From Flavobacterium sp. J372 (GTDB lineage Bacteria; Bacteroidota; Bacteroidia; Flavobacteriales; Flavobacteriaceae), in assembly GCF_024699965.1 (NCBI RefSeq), contig NZ_JAJOMZ010000004.1:62001-126000 (forward strand): DNA of 64,000 nucleotides, in the 5' to 3' direction. The notes below the pieces were generated by a model, which was not told the DNA's origin, searched no databases, and saw only the letters and a list, made by a program, of their open reading frames with translations. The position numbers and the translations under genes were made by a program. Shown in pieces: positions 6,796 through 17,293 of this stretch. How positions within the stretch are numbered: the stretch's first letter is position 1; each line of letters begins with the position of its first letter.

Positions 6796-8134
6796 CTATA
6801 ATCTTTTTAATATCAGGCACCATTTCACCTATATCACCGGCGCCTATGGTTACTATCACTTCGGCATCGGTATGCTTCACCAGCTGCAGCAAATCATTCT
6901 TGCTTACCAGCAGCTTATTTTCGTTCTCAATTTTGTCCAACAGCCATTGGGATGTTACCCCTTCCATCGGCAGTTCGCGTGCCGGATAAATATCCAGCAG
7001 CACTATATTTTCAAATGCAGAGAGGCTTTTTGCAAACCCTTCTATAAAGTCGCGCGTACGGCTGAAAAGGTGCGGCTGGAAAATCGCCAGTACTTTTTTG
7101 CCGGGATACAATTCACTTACCGCCTGATATACTGCGTCAATCTCCGTGGGGTGGTGCGCATAGTCGTCTATATACACTACTTCCGGCTTTCGAACCTGGT
7201 AAGAGAACCTACGACGCACGCCTTTAAACGTTTTCAGCGCTTTGCCGATTTCGCTGCCCGCTACGCCATAAGTATAGGCCATAGCAAACGCCAGTAAAGC
7301 ATTCGTCAGGTTGTGCCTGCCCGGGAGCCCGAAGCGCACTCCTGTTATGGTCTCGCGCGGAGTCTCCACATCAAACACATACCAGCCATCCTGCACTTTT
7401 ATGTTCTTTGCCGTGAAGGCCGAACCATCTTCTATGCCAATCCTTATCCCTTCGAGTGGAAGGCTGCCTGTGTAAAACAGGTTGTTCTTATCTTCTACTT
7501 TCGACGCAAATTCCTGAAACGACGCCTCAATGGAAGCCGTATCGCCATAGATATCCAAATGGTCGGCATCCATTGATGTGATGCAGGCAATATTGGGGTG
7601 CAGGTGCAGGAATGAGCGGTCAAACTCATCTGCCTCTACCACCGTCACTGTCTTGCCACTGCCAATCAGGTTGCTGTTGTAGTTCTCTACAATTCCGCCC
7701 AGGAAAGCCGTTACGTCAACGCCGCATTCATAAAGCACGTGGCCCAAAATGCTGCTCGTAGTGGTCTTGCCATGTGTTCCCGCCACCGCAAAGCAGTACG
7801 TGTCTTTGGTGATGATGCCCAATACCTCGGCACGTTTCTTTACCGTAAAACCGTTCTGCACAAAATAGTTCCACTGCAGGTGGTCTTTAGGCACGGCCGG
7901 GGTTACTACAACCAGCGTATTTTCTTTATTGAGGAACTTAAGGTCAATCAGCTCAACGACATCATCAAAATGGATGTGGATACCGTCATGCTTCAGTTCA
8001 TCAGTAAGGTGCGTAGGTGTCTTGTCATAGCCCGCCACATTTTTACCAATAAAACGGAAATAGCGCGCCAGGGCACTCATGCCGATGCCGCCAATCCCGA
8101 TGAAGTAAACGTTTTCTATTTGTTTGATGTCCAT
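6782..8134 (-). CDS. murC: UDP-N-acetylmuramate--L-alanine ligase
   Basis: This cytoplasmic ligase adds L-alanine to UDP-MurNAc in peptidoglycan precursor synthesis. It has the three Mur domains: an N-terminal UDP-binding fold with GIGGIGMSALA (13-23), the ATP-binding GTHGKTTT loop (119-126), and the C-terminal domain with the YAHHPTEI motif. Its length of 450 residues is standard. It lies between murG and ftsQ in the dcw operon, separated from murG by a 180-bp repeat-rich gap. Confidence 0.97.
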   Translation of the reverse strand: MDIKQIENVYFIGIGGIGMSALARYFRFIGKNVAGYDKTPTHLTDELKHDGIHIHFDDVVELIDLKFLNKENTLVVVTPAVPKDHLQWNYFVQNGFTVKKRAEVLGIITKDTYCFAVAGTHGKTTTSSILGHVLYECGVDVTAFLGGIVENYNSNLIGSGKTVTVVEADEFDRSFLHLHPNIACITSMDADHLDIYGDTASIEASFQEFASKVEDKNNLFYTGSLPLEGIRIGIEDGSAFTAKNIKVQDGWYVFDVETPRETITGVRFGLPGRHNLTNALLAFAMAYTYGVAGSEIGKALKTFKGVRRRFSYQVRKPEVVYIDDYAHHPTEIDAVYQAVSELYPGKKVLAIFQPHLFSRTRDFIEGFAKSLSAFENIVLLDIYPARELPMEGVTSQWLLDKIENENKLLVSKNDLLQLVKHTDAEVIVTIGAGDIGEMVPDIKKIIDEKN

Positions 8135-8143
8135 TTCTCTAAA

Positions 8144-8314
8144 AGCTTCTTAGCTGCTGAGCTACTTAGCCCCTTAGCTTTTTCTTACTCATACCTTTTA
8201 TAGCTCCTGAGCTACTTAGCTTCTAAGCTTTTCTTCTTATATTGTTGTAGTTAAACTATTTAGCTTTTTGTAGCTTCCGCTCAGTAGCTTAGTGGCTAAG
8301 TAGCTCAGTAGCTT
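8144..8314. repeat. AGCTACTTAGC-type interspersed repeats, murC-murG gap
   Basis: The whole gap is built of degenerate AGCT/CTTAGC units. GAGCTACTTAGC occurs at 8159-8170 and 8209-8220, and its reverse complement at 8295-8306. The outer arms therefore form a large inverted repeat around a short A/T-rich centre. The repeat runs up to the murG stop codon. Confidence 0.8.
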
Positions 8315-9403
8315 CTAAAGCAGCTTCGCCACTTCCTCAACAATATCCTTCGTGGCATTTACTTTTGCCAGTTTTGCTATATTTTCACTCAGCTTTCGCT
8401 GCTTGTCTGCATTATTTAGTAAATCTTCAAACACGGGCTGAAACTGCGTATTCAACTGTGCTTCCTTAAGCAATATTGCTCCACCCTTGTCTACCACTGC
8501 CTGCGCGTTCTTTGTCTGGTGGTCTTCGGCTACGTTAGGCGACGGGATAAAGATTACCGGCTTGCCCACGATGCACAACTCTGACACAGATGATGCGCCT
8601 GAGCGTGAAATCACCACATCTGCGGCGGCATAGACCAAATCCATCCTGTCAATAAACGAAAGTACCTTTACATCATCTTTATCACCGTAGTGTTGGTATT
8701 CTTCAAAATAGAACTTGCCACACTGCCATATCACCTGCACATTCTGGGCCTGCAGCCACGACAGCTCTTTGGCAATAAGCTGATTTATGCGGCGTGAGCC
8801 AAGGCTGCCACCGAGCACTAATAATGTCTTTTTATCAGGGTTCAGCTGGAATCTGTTGATTGCCTCTGCCCTGCTATTCTCTTCCAAAATGATATCAGAA
8901 CGTACAGGGTTACCCGTAAATACTATCTTTTCTTTCGGGAAGAAACGCTCAAGCCCTTCATACGCCACGCATATCTTATGTGCCGTTTTTGCAAGCCATT
9001 TGTTGGTGATGCCCGGATAGGAATTTTGCTCCTGAATAACCGTCGGCACCCCGTTAGCTGCTGCTGCCCTTAAAAGCGGACCGCTCGCAAACCCCCCCGT
9101 GCCTATTACCACGTCGGGCTTAAAGCTTTTGACAATGCTTCGTGACTTCCACAAGCTGCTTATCAGCTTCAGCGGAAACATAGCATTGTCAAACGTAAGC
9201 CTGCGCTGTATGCCACTTATCCATAAACCCTCTATTTTATATCCTGCCTGCGGCACTTTTTGCATTTCCATCTTATCGCTTGCCCCAACAAACAGTATCT
9301 CGCAGTCGGGGTAGCGCACCTTTAATTCATCTGCAATAGCAATCGCAGGGTAGATATGCCCCCCTGTACCGCCGCCGCTAAGTATGAATTTTTGCTTACT
9401 CAT
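8315..9403 (-). CDS. murG: UDP-GlcNAc:lipid I N-acetylglucosaminyltransferase MurG
   Basis: This GT28 glycosyltransferase on the inner membrane face converts lipid I to lipid II. The N-terminal [11 protein letters not shown] loop (residues 10-20) binds the lipid-linked substrate. The C-terminal half has [13 protein letters not shown] and SGASSVSEL, which bind UDP-GlcNAc. The 362-residue length is normal. It is flanked on both sides by AGCT-rich repeat gaps that are absent from the rest of the operon. Confidence 0.97.
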   Translation of the reverse strand: MSKQKFILSGGGTGGHIYPAIAIADELKVRYPDCEILFVGASDKMEMQKVPQAGYKIEGLWISGIQRRLTFDNAMFPLKLISSLWKSRSIVKSFKPDVVIGTGGFASGPLLRAAAANGVPTVIQEQNSYPGITNKWLAKTAHKICVAYEGLERFFPKEKIVFTGNPVRSDIILEENSRAEAINRFQLNPDKKTLLVLGGSLGSRRINQLIAKELSWLQAQNVQVIWQCGKFYFEEYQHYGDKDDVKVLSFIDRMDLVYAAADVVISRSGASSVSELCIVGKPVIFIPSPNVAEDHQTKNAQAVVDKGGAILLKEAQLNTQFQPVFEDLLNNADKQRKLSENIAKLAKVNATKDIVEEVAKLL

Positions 9404-9404
9404 T

Positions 9405-9549
9405 TTCTTTATAGCTTCTTAGCTACTGAGCCGCTTAGCTCCTTAGCTTTCCTTACTCATTTTCTTTATAAATTCTTAACTGCTGAGCCTCTTAGCTCCG
9501 TAGCTTTTTTCTACCCTCCTTAAGGCTAAGTAGCTTAGCAGCTAAGCGC
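9405..9549. repeat. AGCTACTTAGC-type repeats, murG-ftsW gap
   Basis: This is the same repeat family as at 8144-8314. An approximately 60-bp unit starting at CTTACTCATTTTCTTTATA (from about 9393, inside the murG start) is repeated at about 9454. The inverted counterpart GCTAAGTAGCTTAGC lies at 9525-9539, so direct and inverted copies coexist. Confidence 0.75.
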
Positions 9550-10862
9550 TTACAGCTTTCCTCTAACCGCATCCATCGGGTTGCTTGTGTCTTCTATTGA
9601 ATAGCCTGCCGGTTGTGCAAGGCCTAATGCTTCGGCTTCTTCTTGCTGCTTTTCGCGAAGCAGGTGTTCGTCTATTATACGCTGCAACGCTGCCTCACGC
9701 ATTTCTTTCTCTTCTATCTCTGCTGCTATCTCTTCTTCTTTCTTGGTTACGCTGATGATGATGCCTATTGCGATACACGTCATCCAGACCGAACTACCTC
9801 CGGAACTTATCAGCGGGAGCGTTTGCCCCGTTACCGGAAGCAGCTCTACCGCTACGCCCATGTTGATGAGCGCCTGGAAGATAATAGGGAAGCCGAGCCC
9901 GACTATCAACAGCTTGCCGAACAGCGAGCGAGCCTTGTGTGCCGTTACCAGAAACCGGAAGAATAGCATGAGATACAGGAATATTACTCCAAGACCTCCA
10001 ATAAGCCCGTATTCTTCAATAATTATGGCAAAGATGAAATCGGATGACGATTGCGGAAGGAAGTTTTTCTGCACGCTTTTGCCCGGTCGAGGCCATATAT
10101 TTGTCCGGACGCGATGGCTATTTTAGCCTTTTCTATCTGGTAATCGTCTTCATTAGGCTCATCACTTGTAAAGCGGTCAATCCGGTTCATCCAGGTGTCA
10201 ACCCTGTTGGGCATGGCATCCGGGAAGGCTTTTGCAAACAATATGAACAGCGTGAGCATACTTACCCCAATCCCGATGATAATGCCTAAATACCTGAGCG
10301 GATATTTCCCCACATATACCAGCATGCATACCATGCTGAAGATGAGGGCTGCCGTAGAAAAGTTAGCCGGAAGAATAAGCGCCAGTATACAGAAAACCGG
10401 AACCCATAATTCGAAGAACGATGATTTAAAGGTTATCTCTTTATCATGCACTTTGGCCAGGTACCGGGCCACATAAATCATAAGTACGATTGATGCCAGC
10501 GCCGATGTCTGGAATGTAACACCTATGAACGGCACTTTTATCCAGCGGCTGGCGTTGGCGCCATCTATCACCGTTCCCTGGAAAAAGGTGTAGATGAGCA
10601 ATAATCCCACAATAGGCAGGGCGATTTGTGAGATACCCTTGTAATAGTGGTATGGCACTTTATGCACGAAATATATCAGCGCAAAGCCGATGAACACGTG
10701 CACCAGATGCTTCATGAGGTAGCCTATGGTTGAGCCCTTACCAACAACATACACCAGGTTTGAGCTGGCGCTGAACACCGGCATAAACGAGATGAGCGCA
10801 AGCAGCATCACGAATGACCAGATGCCCTTGTCGCCTTTTAAGTTATTGATTAGCTCTTTCAT
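9550..10862 (-). CDS. ftsW: Lipid II polymerase FtsW, split by a frameshift
   Basis: A SEDS-family polytopic membrane protein that polymerises septal peptidoglycan with FtsI. Eight to ten hydrophobic segments are visible. The conserved stretches FTSDEPNEDDYQIEKAKIAI and SSSDFIFAIIIEEYG are present, as is LPLISSGGSS near the end. The frame breaks near 10087-10090: GLDRAKAC should read GLGPGKSVQKNFLPQ, which needs one added base. The joined length is about 437 residues. The C-terminus carries a charged helical tail of about 60 residues (EEEIAAEIEEKEMREAAL and onward) beyond the last membrane segment. A sequencing indel is the likely cause of the split. Confidence 0.93.
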
Positions 10863-10878
10863 TTTTATCTTGTATTTG

Positions 10879-10898
10879 TCCCCCTGACTGAAGTCAGG
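10879..10898. repeat. Short palindrome, ftsW-murD gap
   Basis: Perfect 9-bp arms CCCCTGACT/AGTCAGGGG surround two bases. There is no T-tract, so it is probably a dispersed palindromic repeat or an intra-operon RNA hairpin rather than a terminator. Confidence 0.6.
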
Positions 10899-10910
10899 GG
10901 CTATTGATGC

Positions 10911-12248
10911 TTACAAATTCTGGACTGCCAGTTTAAATTGCTTGCCCCTGTCTTCATAGTTCTCAAACAGGTCAAAGCTTGCGCATGCTGGTGAAAGTAA
11001 TACGGTATCGCCCTTTTCAGAAAGCCTTTGTGCCATTTTCACACATTCCTGCATGCTGGTAGTTTCCACTAAAACATCCACAACATTGGCAAAAGCATTT
11101 ATTATTTTTTGATTATCCACGCCCAGGCAAATGATGGCTTTTACTTTTTCGCGGACAAGCGGCATCAACTCGTCATAATCATTGCCTTTGTCAACACCAC
11201 CTACAATCCACACCGTTGGCGTAATCATGCTCTCCAAAGCAAAAAAAGTGGCGTTTGTGTTGGTTGCCTTGCTGTCATTGATGTACTGCACGTTCTGTAT
11301 CTTCAGCACTTTTTCAAGCCTGTGTTCCACCCCCTGGAAATTTGAAAGGCTCTCACGGATGGTATCCTTCCTTATCCTCATCAGCTGCGCAACAGCTGTA
11401 GCTGCCATGGCATTCTTTACATTGTGTTTCCCTTCAAGTGCGAGTTCGTTTATTGGCATGGTAAATTCTTCGTTTGTTATATTGCTTACTATTGTGTTGT
11501 CTTTTATGTAAATGCCTTCTTCCAAAATTTTTGTTAAAGAAAACGGTATTGCTTTACTCCTTGTTTTATTAGTTTCGAGCCACTTTGTTATCATTTCATC
11601 ATCGGCATCATAAATCAGGAAATCATCCTCTGTCTGGTTCATGGTTATCCTGAACTTCGCCGCTATGTACTTCCCATAATCATACTCATACCTGTCAAGA
11701 TGGTCAGGGCTTATGTTGGTTATCACCGCTATGTGCGGTGCATAATCCACTATCCCGTCAAGCTGAAAGCTGCTTAATTCCAGCACATAACCTTCAAACT
11801 TACCTTCAGCCACCTGCCATGCAAAGCTTTTCCCGATATTGCCCGCCAGCCCCATGTTGAGCCCGCCCTGTTTTATGAGATGGTGCATCAGCATGGTTGT
11901 CGTGGTCTTGCCATTGCTTCCCGTTATACCAATTGTCTGTAAGTCGATGAACTGCGATGCAAACTCAATTTCACTGATTACCGATATACCCTTAGCCTTC
12001 AAAGCTGTCACAATTGGCGATTTATCAGGTATGCCGGGGCTTTTCATCACCACATCTGCATTCAGCACCAGTTCTTCCGTATGCTTACCTTCTTCCCAAT
12101 TCAGGCCGTTAAGCGCCAGAACTTCTTTATAGTTATCCTGTATCTTTCCGAAGTCAGACACAAAAACATCATATCCCTTTTTCTTCCCGAGAATGGCCGT
12201 GCCTACGCCGCTCTCGCCCCCACCCAATACCACAAGCCGCTTTGCCAT
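10911..12248 (-). CDS. murD: UDP-N-acetylmuramoylalanine--D-glutamate ligase
   Basis: This enzyme adds D-glutamate to UDP-MurNAc-L-Ala. It shows an N-terminal Rossmann-like start (VVLGGGESGVGTA), the ATP loop GSNGKTTTT at 110-118, and the C-terminal domain motif VQYINDSKATN. The 445-residue length is usual. The stop codon lies one base from the mraY gene downstream region, consistent with tight operon coupling. Confidence 0.97.
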   Translation of the reverse strand: MAKRLVVLGGGESGVGTAILGKKKGYDVFVSDFGKIQDNYKEVLALNGLNWEEGKHTEELVLNADVVMKSPGIPDKSPIVTALKAKGISVISEIEFASQFIDLQTIGITGSNGKTTTTMLMHHLIKQGGLNMGLAGNIGKSFAWQVAEGKFEGYVLELSSFQLDGIVDYAPHIAVITNISPDHLDRYEYDYGKYIAAKFRITMNQTEDDFLIYDADDEMITKWLETNKTRSKAIPFSLTKILEEGIYIKDNTIVSNITNEEFTMPINELALEGKHNVKNAMAATAVAQLMRIRKDTIRESLSNFQGVEHRLEKVLKIQNVQYINDSKATNTNATFFALESMITPTVWIVGGVDKGNDYDELMPLVREKVKAIICLGVDNQKIINAFANVVDVLVETTSMQECVKMAQRLSEKGDTVLLSPACASFDLFENYEDRGKQFKLAVQNL

Positions 12249-12249
12249 A

Positions 12250-13473
12250 CTACCTTAGTTTTAGTGATACCAGTGAAAAAATTGCCAGTAATATCGCCAC
12301 AATCCAGAAGCGGGTTACAATCTTGCTCTCGTGGTAGCCTTTCTTCTGGTAGTGGTGGTGCAGCGGTGACATTAGGAATATCCTGCGGCCTTCGCCGTAT
12401 TTCTTTTTCGTATATTTAAAATAGCTTACCTGCAGCACAACCGATAGATTCTCAGCCAGGAAGATGCCGCAAAGCACCGGTATCAGCAACTCTTTACGGA
12501 CCGCGATGGCCAATACTGCTATGATTCCGCCAATGGTTAAACTACCCGTATCTCCCATAAATACTGATGCCGGATATGTGTTGTACCACAAGAACCCGAT
12601 GAGCGAACCTACGAAGGCCGCTATGTAGACTGTCATCTCACCGGAGTTGGGTATATACATGATATTCAGGTAATTTGAGAATATAATATTACCTGAAACG
12701 AATGCAAATATCCCCAAAGCAAGGACGGAGATTGCAGACGTTCCTGCCGCGAGCCCGTCAATACCATCAGTCAGGTTAGCGCCGTTTGACACTGCCGTGA
12801 TGATGAAAATCACTATCGGGATGAATATCAGCCAGGCATAATCCTGGTAGCCGTCACCCATAAACGACAGAATCTCAGCATAGTCAAACTCATTGTTTTT
12901 AAAGAACGGAATGGTAGTAGCTGTCGACTTTTCTTCAAGCCCGCCCTGTGAAATTACATTCTGCGTTGTATTGAAGATGTCAATACGCCCAGTATCTGTT
13001 CGAACCGTTACTGAGGGGTGGAAATACAGGATGTAACCTACAATCAACCCGAGGCCAATCTGCCCTACAACTTTAAACTTTCCTTTTAGACCCTCCTTAT
13101 CTTTTTTGAATATCTTGATGTAATCGTCTATAAAACCGATAGTTCCCATCCAAAGCGTTGTAACGATAAGCAGCATCACGTAAATGTTATCAAGCTTGGC
13201 AAGCAACAACACAGGTATCAGTGTTGAGATAATGATGATAAGCCCTCCCATGGTTGGTGTACCTGCTTTTTGCGACTGTCCTTCAAGGCCCAGCTCGCGA
13301 ACCGTCTCGCCAATTTGCTGCCTGCGCAGGAAGTTAATGATGCGCTTACCAAACACCGTTGAAATAAGCAGCGACAGTATAATTGCCATCCCCGAGCGGA
13401 AGGTAATGTACTGGAACACTCCCGTTCCGGGAACATCCATTCTATTCAGATACTCAAACAGATAGTATAGCAT
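12250..13473 (-). CDS. mraY: Phospho-N-acetylmuramoyl-pentapeptide transferase
   Basis: An integral membrane enzyme that makes lipid I from UDP-MurNAc-pentapeptide and undecaprenyl phosphate. The catalytic aspartate motifs are present: [10 protein letters not shown], and [12 protein letters not shown]. The Mg-binding HHHYQKKGY loop is also seen. About ten hydrophobic segments are visible and the length is 407 residues. An insertion of about 60 residues between the first catalytic Asp motif and NLTDG (around [18 protein letters not shown]) is typical of Bacteroidota MraY. It lies one base from murD and five from murE. Confidence 0.97.
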   Translation of the reverse strand: MLYYLFEYLNRMDVPGTGVFQYITFRSGMAIILSLLISTVFGKRIINFLRRQQIGETVRELGLEGQSQKAGTPTMGGLIIIISTLIPVLLLAKLDNIYVMLLIVTTLWMGTIGFIDDYIKIFKKDKEGLKGKFKVVGQIGLGLIVGYILYFHPSVTVRTDTGRIDIFNTTQNVISQGGLEEKSTATTIPFFKNNEFDYAEILSFMGDGYQDYAWLIFIPIVIFIITAVSNGANLTDGIDGLAAGTSAISVLALGIFAFVSGNIIFSNYLNIMYIPNSGEMTVYIAAFVGSLIGFLWYNTYPASVFMGDTGSLTIGGIIAVLAIAVRKELLIPVLCGIFLAENLSVVLQVSYFKYTKKKYGEGRRIFLMSPLHHHYQKKGYHESKIVTRFWIVAILLAIFSLVSLKLR

Positions 13474-13478
13474 ACTGC

Positions 13479-14939
13479 TTATTTATTAAGTTGCTCTAAT
13501 AATTCTTTTACCACAGCCATATCATCAAAATCATGACGCACGCCGTTTATCTCCTGATAGGTTTCATGCCCTTTTCCGGCTATCAATATAATATCATTGG
13601 GCCTCGCCAGCTGGCACGCTATCTTTATAGCCTGTTTACGGTCAACCACAGATAGTGTCCGTTTGTAATTCTGTGGCTCCACGCCTTTTTCCATGTCTTC
13701 AATGATGTCTTCAGGCACTTCAGTCCTAGGGTTATCGCTGGTAAAAATGGCTTTATCACTCATTGATGATGCTATATGTGCCATCACCGGGCGCTTAGCC
13801 TTGTCACGATCGCCACCACAGCCTACAACAGTTATCACCTGCTCATTGCGCGTCCTGATGCCGTCAATTGTTTTCAATACATTCTCCAGTGCATCAGGAG
13901 TATGGGCGTAGTCTACAATAGCTGTAATTTTTGTGTCTGATATAATAAACTGAAACCTTCCGGAAACGCTTTCAAGCGTACTCATCAATCTCAATACTTC
14001 ATTCTCTTCAAGGCCCAGATTAACTGCTGCTGCATAAATCGCCAGTAAATTATAAGCATTAAACGTACCTATAAGCTTCACCCACAGCTCATGCCCGTTT
14101 ATCTTCAACAGCAGGCCTGAAAGCTGGTTTTCCAGTATCTGTGCCTTATAATCAGCATAAGTTTTCAACGCATAGGTCAGCTTTTTTGCAATGGTATTCT
14201 GCAGCATCACAATACCATTCTTATCGTCAATATTCGTCAGTGCAAAAGCCGTTTTCGGCAGCTGATCAAAGAACGTTTTCTTTACATCACGGTATTCGGC
14301 AAACGTAGCGTGATAGTCAAGGTGGTCATGGCTCAGATTAGTGAAAATACCTCCGGCGAACACCAGTCCTTCCGTCCTGTTTTGGTGTATGCCGTGTGAG
14401 CTTACTTCCATAAAACAGTAAGCTACACCTTCTTCTTCCATGTGCTTCAGGTAGCGGTTTATGGTAAGCGAATCAGGAGTGGTATGGGTTGCCTTAAATT
14501 CTTTCTTGTCAACCATAATCTTCACGGTTGAAAGCAGACCTGTTTTATAGCCCGCATTCATGAATAGCTGGTAAAGCAGTGAAGCTATGGTAGTCTTACC
14601 ATTTGTACCAGTAACCCCAACAAGTTTGATATTCGATGATGGGTTTCCGTAAAAATTCGCAGCCATGTATGCCAGCGCTGCCGAAGCATTTTTTACCGTA
14701 ACGTAAGTAACACTATCTTTAAGTTCGTCAGGAAGTGTTTCGCATACAACAGCCACAGCCCCAAGGCTTATAGCTTTATCAATGAAATTATGCCCGTCAG
14801 CCTGCGTACCGCGTATGGCTACAAAAACATCACCCGCAGCTATGTTGCGAGAATCAAACTCTATTTTGTTCACAGTAATATCTGTCGGCCCGTTAACCGA
14901 TTCAATCGCTGTTCTGTATAGTATATCTTTTAAAACCAT
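13479..14939 (-). CDS. murE: UDP-MurNAc-L-Ala-D-Glu--meso-diaminopimelate ligase
   Basis: This adds the third amino acid of the peptide stem. The ATP loop GTNGKTT lies at 111-117. The C-terminal DNPRTE motif is the signature associated with meso-diaminopimelate rather than lysine specificity. The length is 486 residues. It begins directly after the ftsI stop codon with no gap, in the middle of the dcw operon. Confidence 0.97.
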   Translation of the reverse strand: MVLKDILYRTAIESVNGPTDITVNKIEFDSRNIAAGDVFVAIRGTQADGHNFIDKAISLGAVAVVCETLPDELKDSVTYVTVKNASAALAYMAANFYGNPSSNIKLVGVTGTNGKTTIASLLYQLFMNAGYKTGLLSTVKIMVDKKEFKATHTTPDSLTINRYLKHMEEEGVAYCFMEVSSHGIHQNRTEGLVFAGGIFTNLSHDHLDYHATFAEYRDVKKTFFDQLPKTAFALTNIDDKNGIVMLQNTIAKKLTYALKTYADYKAQILENQLSGLLLKINGHELWVKLIGTFNAYNLLAIYAAAVNLGLEENEVLRLMSTLESVSGRFQFIISDTKITAIVDYAHTPDALENVLKTIDGIRTRNEQVITVVGCGGDRDKAKRPVMAHIASSMSDKAIFTSDNPRTEVPEDIIEDMEKGVEPQNYKRTLSVVDRKQAIKIACQLARPNDIILIAGKGHETYQEINGVRHDFDDMAVVKELLEQLNK

Positions 14940-16952
14940 TTATGACAATTCAAGTGTTATGGTTTGTTGTTTTTTAAATGCGGTGCCCGGTGTAAGCGAT
15001 TGTTTTTTTACTTTGCCTACGCCTATCACCTGTACCTTAAAGCCCATATTGCCAAGCAGTGCCACGGCATCCATACCGCTCATGCCTACAATGTTCGGCA
15101 CAACGTTGCTATTTGTTTCTTTGCTCTTCTGCTCTCTGGCATAATACTGCGCATATAACTGTTCCTGCTTTGCAATTTTACTTTCAAGCTTTTTCACTTG
15201 GTTGGTAGAAGGCACATCGGTAAATATCTTTTGGGCAATACGCTTAAACACCGGCCCTGAAACGTCTGCTCCATAGTAACCTTTGCTTGTACTTGGCTTA
15301 TGGATAATTACAATGCATGAATATTGCGGGTTATCTGCCGGGAAATAGCCTGCAAAAGATGACGAATAGAACATGCCTTCACCCTTACCGCCACCGTAAT
15401 TCATCTGCGCTGTACCTGTCTTGCCTGCCATAGAGAAATCTTTTGAATACAGCTTAGAGCCTGTACCCTTCTTCACCACGTTCTCAAGTACAGCTTTCAC
15501 TTTTTTTATTGTCGCCTGCGAACATATTTTTGGGTTGATGACTTCTTTATCAAACTTCTTGATTGTCCTGTCCCATTCTTTTATTTCCTGTACAAAAAGC
15601 GGCTTTACCATTTCACCATCGTTAGCTATTGCATTATAGAACGTCAGCGTTTGCAATGGGGTCATAGATACGTTATAGCCAAATGCCATCCAGGGAAGCG
15701 CAAGTTTCGACCATGATGCATCTCCGGGTTGAGGAATCATAGGCCTGCCCTCACCTTTTAGCGAGATGCCCAGTCTTTTGTTAAGCCCGAAATCATTCAG
15801 GTGGTCTACAAACTCCTGCGGGTTGTCTTTGTAATTTTCATAAACCGCCTGCACCAGCACCGTATTTGACGATACTTCAAAACCTCGTGCAAGTGATATT
15901 TTCCCGTATCCGCCCTTTTTTGAATCGCGCACATGGCGGCCGAAATAGGTAATATCCCCACCTTTAGAATCATATACCTGGCTGGTATCAACCTTCTTAT
16001 CTTCAAGCAACGCTACAAGTCCGGCCAGTTTAAAAGTAGAACCCGGCTCATGCGACTCCCATACTGCATAATTAACGGTTTCCGCATAGCTTCCATCCTT
16101 TTGCCTGCCCAGGTTTGATATCGCTTTTACATAGCCTGTTTTCGTCTCCATAACTACCACACAACCATGGTCAGCCTCATAATACTCCAGCTGCTTCAGC
16201 AGGGCGTGGTGTGCAATATCCTGTATATAAACATCAATGGTAGAAACTACATCATACCCATCTACAGGCTCAACTTCATTGTTATCACCAATAGGCTTCC
16301 ACTGCTTTTTGGCAATTTTCTGCATCATCCTGCGGCCATCTTTTCCATTCAAATATTTTGAAAAAGCGCCTTCAATACCTACCGTCAGGTTTTCACCTTT
16401 GTGGTCAACACGCTCATAACCAATGGTACGTTCGGCTATCCGGCCGATAGGATGCTCGCGGATGGTGCGTTGCTCCGTAATAATACCGCCTTTATAAGCC
16501 CCAAGCCTGAATAGCGGGAAGCTTTTAACGCGCATATATTCAGTATAGCTAAGGTTTCGCGCCACGAGATAATACCTGTTTTTGTTTGCACGAGCCTTGC
16601 GCAATTCGTTATAATAATGGCCCGAAGGCTTGCCAAACATTGCCGAAAGAGAATCAGCCAGCGGCTTTACATATTGTTTAAAATCTTCAGCCTTGGGTGC
16701 AAGCGCATCAAACCTTACTTTGTAATTAGGGATAGATGTGGCCAGCAAACTACCGTCAGCCGAATACACATTACCTTTGTTTGCCGGAATCACGAAGTCG
16801 CGCACTGTACGCTCTTTTGCCAGCTGGCGGTAATGGTCGCCATGCACCCACTGTATATTAGTAAGCTTTACTGTAATAAGGATAGCCATGATAAAAATCA
16901 CGGCGGCAAGGATGTACATCCTGAAAGAGATATTTTTATCTTCTATTGCCAT
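14940..16952 (-). CDS. ftsI: Septal penicillin-binding protein FtsI (PBP3)
   Basis: A class B transpeptidase that crosslinks septal peptidoglycan and partners FtsW. One N-terminal membrane anchor (about residues 11-30) is followed by the dimerisation domain. The transpeptidase motifs are STFK at 305-308, SSN at 361-363 and KTGT at 511-514. A single PASTA domain closes the protein (about 612-670, starting NVVPNIVGMSG). The 670-residue length fits family members with a PASTA tail. The start overlaps the end of ftsL by 10 bases. Confidence 0.97.
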   Translation of the reverse strand: MAIEDKNISFRMYILAAVIFIMAILITVKLTNIQWVHGDHYRQLAKERTVRDFVIPANKGNVYSADGSLLATSIPNYKVRFDALAPKAEDFKQYVKPLADSLSAMFGKPSGHYYNELRKARANKNRYYLVARNLSYTEYMRVKSFPLFRLGAYKGGIITEQRTIREHPIGRIAERTIGYERVDHKGENLTVGIEGAFSKYLNGKDGRRMMQKIAKKQWKPIGDNNEVEPVDGYDVVSTIDVYIQDIAHHALLKQLEYYEADHGCVVVMETKTGYVKAISNLGRQKDGSYAETVNYAVWESHEPGSTFKLAGLVALLEDKKVDTSQVYDSKGGDITYFGRHVRDSKKGGYGKISLARGFEVSSNTVLVQAVYENYKDNPQEFVDHLNDFGLNKRLGISLKGEGRPMIPQPGDASWSKLALPWMAFGYNVSMTPLQTLTFYNAIANDGEMVKPLFVQEIKEWDRTIKKFDKEVINPKICSQATIKKVKAVLENVVKKGTGSKLYSKDFSMAGKTGTAQMNYGGGKGEGMFYSSSFAGYFPADNPQYSCIVIIHKPSTSKGYYGADVSGPVFKRIAQKIFTDVPSTNQVKKLESKIAKQEQLYAQYYAREQKSKETNSNVVPNIVGMSGMDAVALLGNMGFKVQVIGVGKVKKQSLTPGTAFKKQQTITLELS

Positions 16953-17293
16953 ATCCTGTCAACAAGGCTTTTTTCTTCTTCTTTTAAAACTTTAATCTTT
17001 TTCGGCGGAACTGATGAAGGAAATATCTCCTTTACCTCCATTTTACGTGAGATAGTACTTTCCATCTTTAATTCCATAAGCTCTGAACGGCGGTCTACAA
17101 ACTCTGATCTCAATTCTTTCACTTCATTTTCCAGTTCACTGATCCTGAACAGTTTCTCTTCGTAATTGTGCGAGTTGCCAATCATGATAATCGCAATGAT
17201 GATAAGGAAAATAATGAAGCGCCAGTTACGCATAGACCCTTCATCTACAAGGTATTTTGCTTTTAAAAGGCTGTAAACACTGCTTTTCATCAC
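16943..17293 (-). CDS. FtsL-like divisome protein
   Basis: A 116-residue bitopic protein with a membrane segment at about 25-41 (WRFIIFLIIIAIIMIGN) and a heptad-rich coiled coil after it (LFRISELENEVKELRSEFV). These properties and the position between rsmH and ftsI identify it as the FtsL-like partner of FtsI/FtsW, usually annotated FtsL in Flavobacterium. Sequence alone would be too weak, so the assignment rests on synteny. It starts directly after the rsmH stop codon. Confidence 0.85.
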   Translation of the reverse strand: MMKSSVYSLLKAKYLVDEGSMRNWRFIIFLIIIAIIMIGNSHNYEEKLFRISELENEVKELRSEFVDRRSELMELKMESTISRKMEVKEIFPSSVPPKKIKVLKEEEKSLVDRIWQ

